The notes under the pieces: model-generated
The model's database searches: none
What the model was told of the DNA's origin: nothing
Seen by the model: only the letters and a program-made list of their open reading frames with translations
Source of the DNA: Clostridiales bacterium
GTDB taxonomy: Bacteria; Bacillota; Clostridia; Christensenellales; CAG-314
Assembly (NCBI GenBank): GCA_003537755.1
Contig: DPQS01000023.1
Coordinates: 1-17,712 of the forward strand
DNA: 17,712 nucleotides
Reading direction: 5' to 3'
Made by a program: the position numbers and the translations under genes
Part shown: positions 14,672 through 17,712 of the stretch, piece after piece
How positions within the stretch are numbered: the stretch's first letter is position 1
How the letters are laid out: each line of letters starts with the position of its first letter

Positions 14672-14893
14672 CATTGTTTACATAAGCGATTACGCAGCCG
14701 GACAATATCGCCGCTTTGCAAACATTTACCGGACAAAGTAGTTTTGCCCGAAACCAATTATTGCAATGTCGCGATTGCAGCAGAGATGTACACTTTCGGG
14801 GGATTGCCACGGCACTTTGTGCCTCGCAATGACATTCAAAACATCGTAAATAATTAAGTTTCAGGGTTTAACAAATACTAAATATTGGCAAAA
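14672..14893. other. Intergenic stretch after dapB
   Basis: No gene is seen. It holds a perfect short palindrome, TGCAAT-GTCGCG-ATTGCA (14762-14779), and the REP-like hairpin at 14800-14833. The remainder is AT-rich and featureless. Confidence 0.5.
14800..14833. repeat. REP-like hairpin
   Basis: ATTGCCACGGCAC (14803-14815) faces GTGCCTCGCAAT (14819-14830) across three T bases, an imperfect stem with an internal bulge. The pattern 'GTCATTGCGAGGCAC...' with its near-complement 'GGCAATC' is a common extragenic palindrome in several bacterial genomes. Only one copy is in this window. Confidence 0.5.
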
Positions 14894-14934
14894 AAAAGCC
14901 ATACGTATGCATTTTTCGCTTACATATGGCTTTT
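14894..14934. terminator. Bidirectional terminator between dapB and the U32 gene
   Basis: AAAAGCCATA (14894-14903) pairs with TATGGCTTTT (14925-14934). Pairing continues through one mismatch to GTA/TAC and through another to GC/GC, with the 7-base loop ATTTTTC. The minus strand ends in eight T bases, so it mainly serves the U32 gene. The plus strand ends CTTTTATGTTTT and can stop the dap operon. Confidence 0.82.
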
Positions 14935-15011
14935 ATGTTTTACTTATTAACGACTATATTTTTAACAGTATCAACTTTTTCAAATTTGCTTATTGTAACC
15001 AACAAAATCAA

Positions 15012-16235
15012 CTATTCGTTGTCGTTTTTCTTGCGCAGAATGTCACCCACGGCAAGGCGATACGGGCAGTTTATGCGTACAATTTGTTTAACCTTGTTCA
15101 TTACTTCAAGCGGCGCGCCGTTTTCGTCGCGGGCATCTGTGACGGTAAAGGTTTTGTTGTGTGCGTCCGTCACCGACAGCGTTTCCAACTCGTCGCCGAT
15201 TACAAATTTGTTGCGTTGTTCCACCACTATGTAGCCGTCCTCGCGCACTTCCCTGACCACGGCGATAAACTTGTACTCCTCGACAGCCTTGCTTGACAGA
15301 TAGTACTGGCGCGTTTCGTCCTCGTCAAAGTAAAATCCCGTCGTGTAATCTCTGTGCGAAGCCTTGTTAAGTTCCGCATTCAGTTCCGCACACAATTCTT
15401 TGCTAAAACAGCCTTGCTCGATTGCGTCAAGTGCCTTGCGGTAGGCGTTGACCACCGTCGCCACGTAAAACGCCGACTTCATTCGCCCCTCCACCTTGCA
15501 ACTGACAACGCCTGCGCCAAGCAGTTCGGGCAGATGCGCCAACATATTCATGTCCTTGCTGTTGAAAATATAGGTGCCCCTTTCGTCCTCTTCCACAGGC
15601 AGGCTGTCCTCGCGCGACACTTCGCGTACTTCCCACTTCCATCGGCACGCCTGCACGCACTCGCCGCGGTTACTGTTGCGCCCCGTAAGATAGTTACTCA
15701 TAAGGCACCTTCCGCTGTAACTTACGCACATCGCGCCGTGCACAAAGCACTCGATTTCCGTATCGGGACAAAATTCTTGTATTTTTGCAATTTCCCAAAG
15801 CGGCACTTCTCGCGCCAGTACCACGCGTTCCGCACCTTGTTTCCGCCAAAAATTAACTGCGTATTTGTTTGTCGTGTTTGCCTGAGTGCTGATGTGTATC
15901 GGCAAACCGCTGTGCGAACGCACAAAATCGAACACGCCCGGGTCGCTGACAAGTACCGCGTCAACCTTAGCCGATTCAAGTACTTTCAGGTAGTCGGCAA
16001 GCGCATCGAAGTCACCTTCGCTTGCAAAAATATTCAGCGTAACATACACCTTTACGCCGTGCTTGTGCGCGTAATTTACGGCAACTGCGATTTCGTCGTC
16101 GTCGAAGTTGTCGGCAAACGCACGCAAACCGAATTTTTTACCTGCAAGGTAGACTGCGTTTGCGCCGAAGTGCACTGCCGTTTTCAGTTTTTCCATACTG
16201 CCGGCAGGTGCCAGCAATTCCGCCTTAATACTCAT
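15012..16235 (-). CDS. trhP: U32-family protein, probable tRNA hydroxylation protein TrhP
   Basis: This 407-residue protein begins ELLAPAGSMEKLKTAVHFGANAVYLAG, the usual U32 start. The core IECFVHGAMCVSYSGRCLMS followed by NRGECVQACRWKW supplies conserved cysteines; related U32 proteins bind an iron-sulfur cluster through such residues. Annotated historically as peptidases, YrrN/YrrO of Bacillus and YegQ of E. coli are now known to hydroxylate U34 of tRNA using prephenate. The next upstream gene encodes the matching methyltransferase, which supports TrhP over collagenase-like labels. The start at 16235 has GAAAG upstream; a 25-codon upstream extension is unlike the family. About 110 bases separate it from the methyltransferase gene. 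Confidence 0.85.
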   Translation of the reverse strand: MSIKAELLAPAGSMEKLKTAVHFGANAVYLAGKKFGLRAFADNFDDDEIAVAVNYAHKHGVKVYVTLNIFASEGDFDALADYLKVLESAKVDAVLVSDPGVFDFVRSHSGLPIHISTQANTTNKYAVNFWRKQGAERVVLAREVPLWEIAKIQEFCPDTEIECFVHGAMCVSYSGRCLMSNYLTGRNSNRGECVQACRWKWEVREVSREDSLPVEEDERGTYIFNSKDMNMLAHLPELLGAGVVSCKVEGRMKSAFYVATVVNAYRKALDAIEQGCFSKELCAELNAELNKASHRDYTTGFYFDEDETRQYYLSSKAVEEYKFIAVVREVREDGYIVVEQRNKFVIGDELETLSVTDAHNKTFTVTDARDENGAPLEVMNKVKQIVRINCPYRLAVGDILRKKNDNE

Positions 16236-16345
16236 ATTACTTTCTTTTTTATTCTGCTGTAGACGCACCATTTTTACGCATATGCCGCTTTGCACCGTTA
16301 AATGCAACAAAGTGGTACGTTAAACATTTCAAACTGTGTAGTTTT

Positions 16346-16942
16346 TCAATATTTTTTTACGGAAACCGTAACGCCGTCACCTATGCGGTGAAGCACCGTA
16401 TCGTAGCGCGGATTTGCCGTAATGTCATCCAGGAAAGCGTGCATGTTGCGTGCCACGGTAATATGTTTGTGGCGTTTATCGTCGGGCACGTGTTCGACAA
16501 GTCCCTTGTACAGCACGTTGTCGCACACCAATGTGCCGCCCGTGTCCAGCAGTTCCGTAAGGTACGGCAAAAAGGCCTCGTACTGCCCTTTGGGTCCGTC
16601 CATAAAAATAAAGTCGTAGTTGCCCGTAAGTTGCGCAACCAGTTCGCGCGCGTCACCGAGAAAGATGTTTACCCTGTTTTCGACGCCTGCCTTGGCAAAG
16701 TTTTGTCTGGCAATGTTTGCCAGTTCCTCGCTGATTTCCATCGTGTTGAGGTGCGCTTCGGGCGAGGCAAGCAACATCACGATACCGCTGTACCCGACCG
16801 CCGTGCCTATTTCCAGTATGCGCTTCGGCTGAACTTCCTGTACCACGTTAAACAGCAATTCCTTGGTGTCGTCCAGCATGACGGGAATGTACTGGTCCCG
16901 CGCGAAACGTTCTATCTGATTCAAATCTATTTTTTGTTGCAT
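16346..16942 (-). CDS. trmR: tRNA 5-hydroxyuridine methyltransferase, TrmR-like O-methyltransferase
   Basis: This 198-residue class I methyltransferase has RILEIGTAVGYSG as motif I, NTMEISEELANIARQNF, FLGDAREL, and DFIFMDGPKGQY with the metal-binding-type Asp. LVCDNVLYKGLVEH closely resembles the DNVLFKGLV stretch of Bacillus YrrM/TrmR, which makes 5-methoxyuridine at wobble position 34. A U32/TrhP-like gene directly downstream fits that pathway. The start at 16942 is chosen by homology; no clear Shine-Dalgarno precedes it. The frame is open 27 codons upstream only because it reads through the hairpin repeat at 16970-17009. A catechol-type O-methyltransferase with another substrate is the alternative. 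Confidence 0.88.
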   Translation of the reverse strand: MQQKIDLNQIERFARDQYIPVMLDDTKELLFNVVQEVQPKRILEIGTAVGYSGIVMLLASPEAHLNTMEISEELANIARQNFAKAGVENRVNIFLGDARELVAQLTGNYDFIFMDGPKGQYEAFLPYLTELLDTGGTLVCDNVLYKGLVEHVPDDKRHKHITVARNMHAFLDDITANPRYDTVLHRIGDGVTVSVKKY

Positions 16943-16969
16943 TTTTTCAATAGAATGGAATGAGTGATT

Positions 16970-17033
16970 GTGGGAAGAGAAACTTTTTTCTAAAAGTTTC
17001 TCTTCCCACGCCCATCTTTTCAAAAACTTTGAG
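16970..17033 (-). repeat. Hairpin-bearing repeat element upstream of trmR
   Basis: GTGGGAAGAGAAACTTTT (16970-16987) is perfectly complementary to 16992-17009, an 18-bp stem with a TTCT loop. On the minus strand it is preceded by CTCAAAGTTTTTGAAAAG and ATGGGC (17033-17010). That flank recurs at 8788-8812 with 21 of 25 matches. The element lies between the chaperone gene and trmR. It could act as a terminator, a mobile palindrome or an mRNA-stabilising hairpin. Confidence 0.75.
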
Positions 17034-17135
17034 TAATGGATAGTAAAATACTAACAATACAAAACAGCCATGAAACGCACAATTTATAATCTGTTTTCAA
17101 CCGTTTTTTACAGGCGTACAGTACCGCCTTATTCA

Positions 17136-17712
17136 TTACTTCGTAAATACTATTTTGCCGTCGGCATCGCAGTCAACCACAACGCGCTGTCCCTTTACAA
17201 ATTCGCCGGTCAGCAGTTTTTCCGCAAGAGGGTCCTCGATTTCACGCTGGATTACACGTTTCAACGGACGCGCGCCGTATTCCTTCTGGTAGCCACGCTC
17301 GGCAATGGATTGAATCGCGCCGTCGGTAAACCACAAATCCAGTATACCTTTCAGCCGTTCGTGCAACTTGAAGCACAACAGTTCGCTTATCCGGTAAGCC
17401 TCTTCCTGCCCGAGGTAGTTAAAAATCACAACCTCGTCCACACGGTTCAAAAATTCCGGACGGAAAAACCTTTTAAGAGCGCGTTCCACGTTGTCGCGCA
17501 TGGAGTTGTAGTTGTCCTTTTGCAAAAATCCGAACATGGGCGACTTGACGTCCGACACACCGATGTTACTTGTCATGATTATCACCGTGTTGCGGAAGTC
17601 CACCGTTTTGCCGTGGCTGTCCGTCAGTCTGCCTTCGTCAAGTATTTGCAGCAGCAGGTTAAACACGTCGGGGTGCGCTTTTTCGATTTCGTCAAACAGC
17701 ACCACGCTGTAC
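17136..17712 (-). CDS. clpC: ClpC/ClpB-type AAA+ chaperone ATPase, C-terminal part
   Basis: Only the last 192 or so residues are present; the gene runs off the window's right edge in the frame reading YSVVLFDEIEKAHPDVF. This is the Walker B region of the second AAA+ domain. RLTDSHGKTVDFRNTVIIMTSNIG, the Arg-finger segment FFRPEFLNRVDEVV, and the sensor-2 motif GARPLKRVIQREIEDPLAEKLL follow in order. It unfolds proteins, for ClpP if it is ClpC. SNIG and the short C-terminus fit ClpC slightly better than ClpB, but the diagnostic N-terminal and middle domains lie outside. The flank to 17034 holds a small AGGCG/CGCCT hairpin but no clear terminator. Confidence 0.85.
   Translation of the reverse strand, partial: YSVVLFDEIEKAHPDVFNLLLQILDEGRLTDSHGKTVDFRNTVIIMTSNIGVSDVKSPMFGFLQKDNYNSMRDNVERALKRFFRPEFLNRVDEVVIFNYLGQEEAYRISELLCFKLHERLKGILDLWFTDGAIQSIAERGYQKEYGARPLKRVIQREIEDPLAEKLLTGEFVKGQRVVVDCDADGKIVFTK

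Noticed and set aside
16236..16310. 25-residue N-terminal extension of the U32 protein
   Set aside because: The family begins at the ELLAPAG stretch, and a plausible ribosome site precedes the ATG at 16235.
16943..17023. 27-residue N-terminal extension of trmR
   Set aside because: The extension is encoded by the hairpin repeat and aligns to nothing in TrmR; the frame is open by chance.
1..17712. CRISPR arrays, tRNA or rRNA genes, transposases, phage genes
   Set aside because: I looked for regularly spaced repeats, tRNA arm signatures and integrase/transposase motifs and saw none.

Overview
This 17.7 kb window looks like chromosomal DNA from a low-to-mid GC member of the Bacillota, most likely Clostridia. 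The evidence is a cluster of Bacillus/Clostridium-type genes (rbgA, rnhB, yraN, trmD, rimM), a YtrA/PmtR-type GntR regulator with its ABC-2 transporter, a BmrCD/LmrCD-type heterodimeric ABC exporter, a trmR-trhP-like tRNA wobble-modification pair, and AGGAGG-like ribosome binding sites. Genes are tightly packed, several with 1-26 base overlaps. I see no rRNA, tRNA, CRISPR array, transposase or phage gene, so this is mostly core genome with a transport island at the left.

Layout. 1-3780 (minus): two half-ABC exporters with overlapping stop and start codons. 3781-4210: divergent control region with two back-to-back promoters, a palindromic operator and two structured leaders. 4211-6190 (plus): ABC-2 ATPase, ABC-2 permease and GntR regulator. 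6191-6588: about 400 non-coding bases between convergent genes, holding three strong hairpins. 6589-10002 (minus): a ribosome-assembly/modification cluster reading rimM, trmD, rbgA, rnhB, yraN, from which the usual ribosomal protein genes rpsP and rplS are missing. 10169-11925 (minus): a SAM-dependent methyltransferase and a six-helix membrane protein, separated by a 15-bp terminator. 12170-14671 (plus): asd-dapA-dapB, three consecutive steps of diaminopimelate/lysine synthesis. 14672-15011: intergenic, with a REP-like hairpin and a bidirectional terminator. 15012-16942 (minus): a U32-family protein and an O-methyltransferase, read together as the tRNA 5-hydroxyuridine/5-methoxyuridine pathway. 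17136-17712 (minus): C-terminal end of a ClpC/ClpB-type AAA+ chaperone, cut by the window edge.

The most interesting material is non-coding. A roughly 25-45 base repeat occurs three times, always in the same strand orientation. A second repeat family has one copy carrying a perfect 18-bp hairpin. A perfect H-type pseudoknot/terminator overlaps the methyltransferase stop codon. A three-way-junction-like leader precedes the ABC-2 operon, behind a GntR-type operator. Among proteins, DapA appears to lack the second tyrosine of its catalytic triad and Asd lacks the usual Ala-Gly-Gly cofactor-loop motif, although both sit in an otherwise convincing lysine operon. I did not find a clear new multi-gene system.
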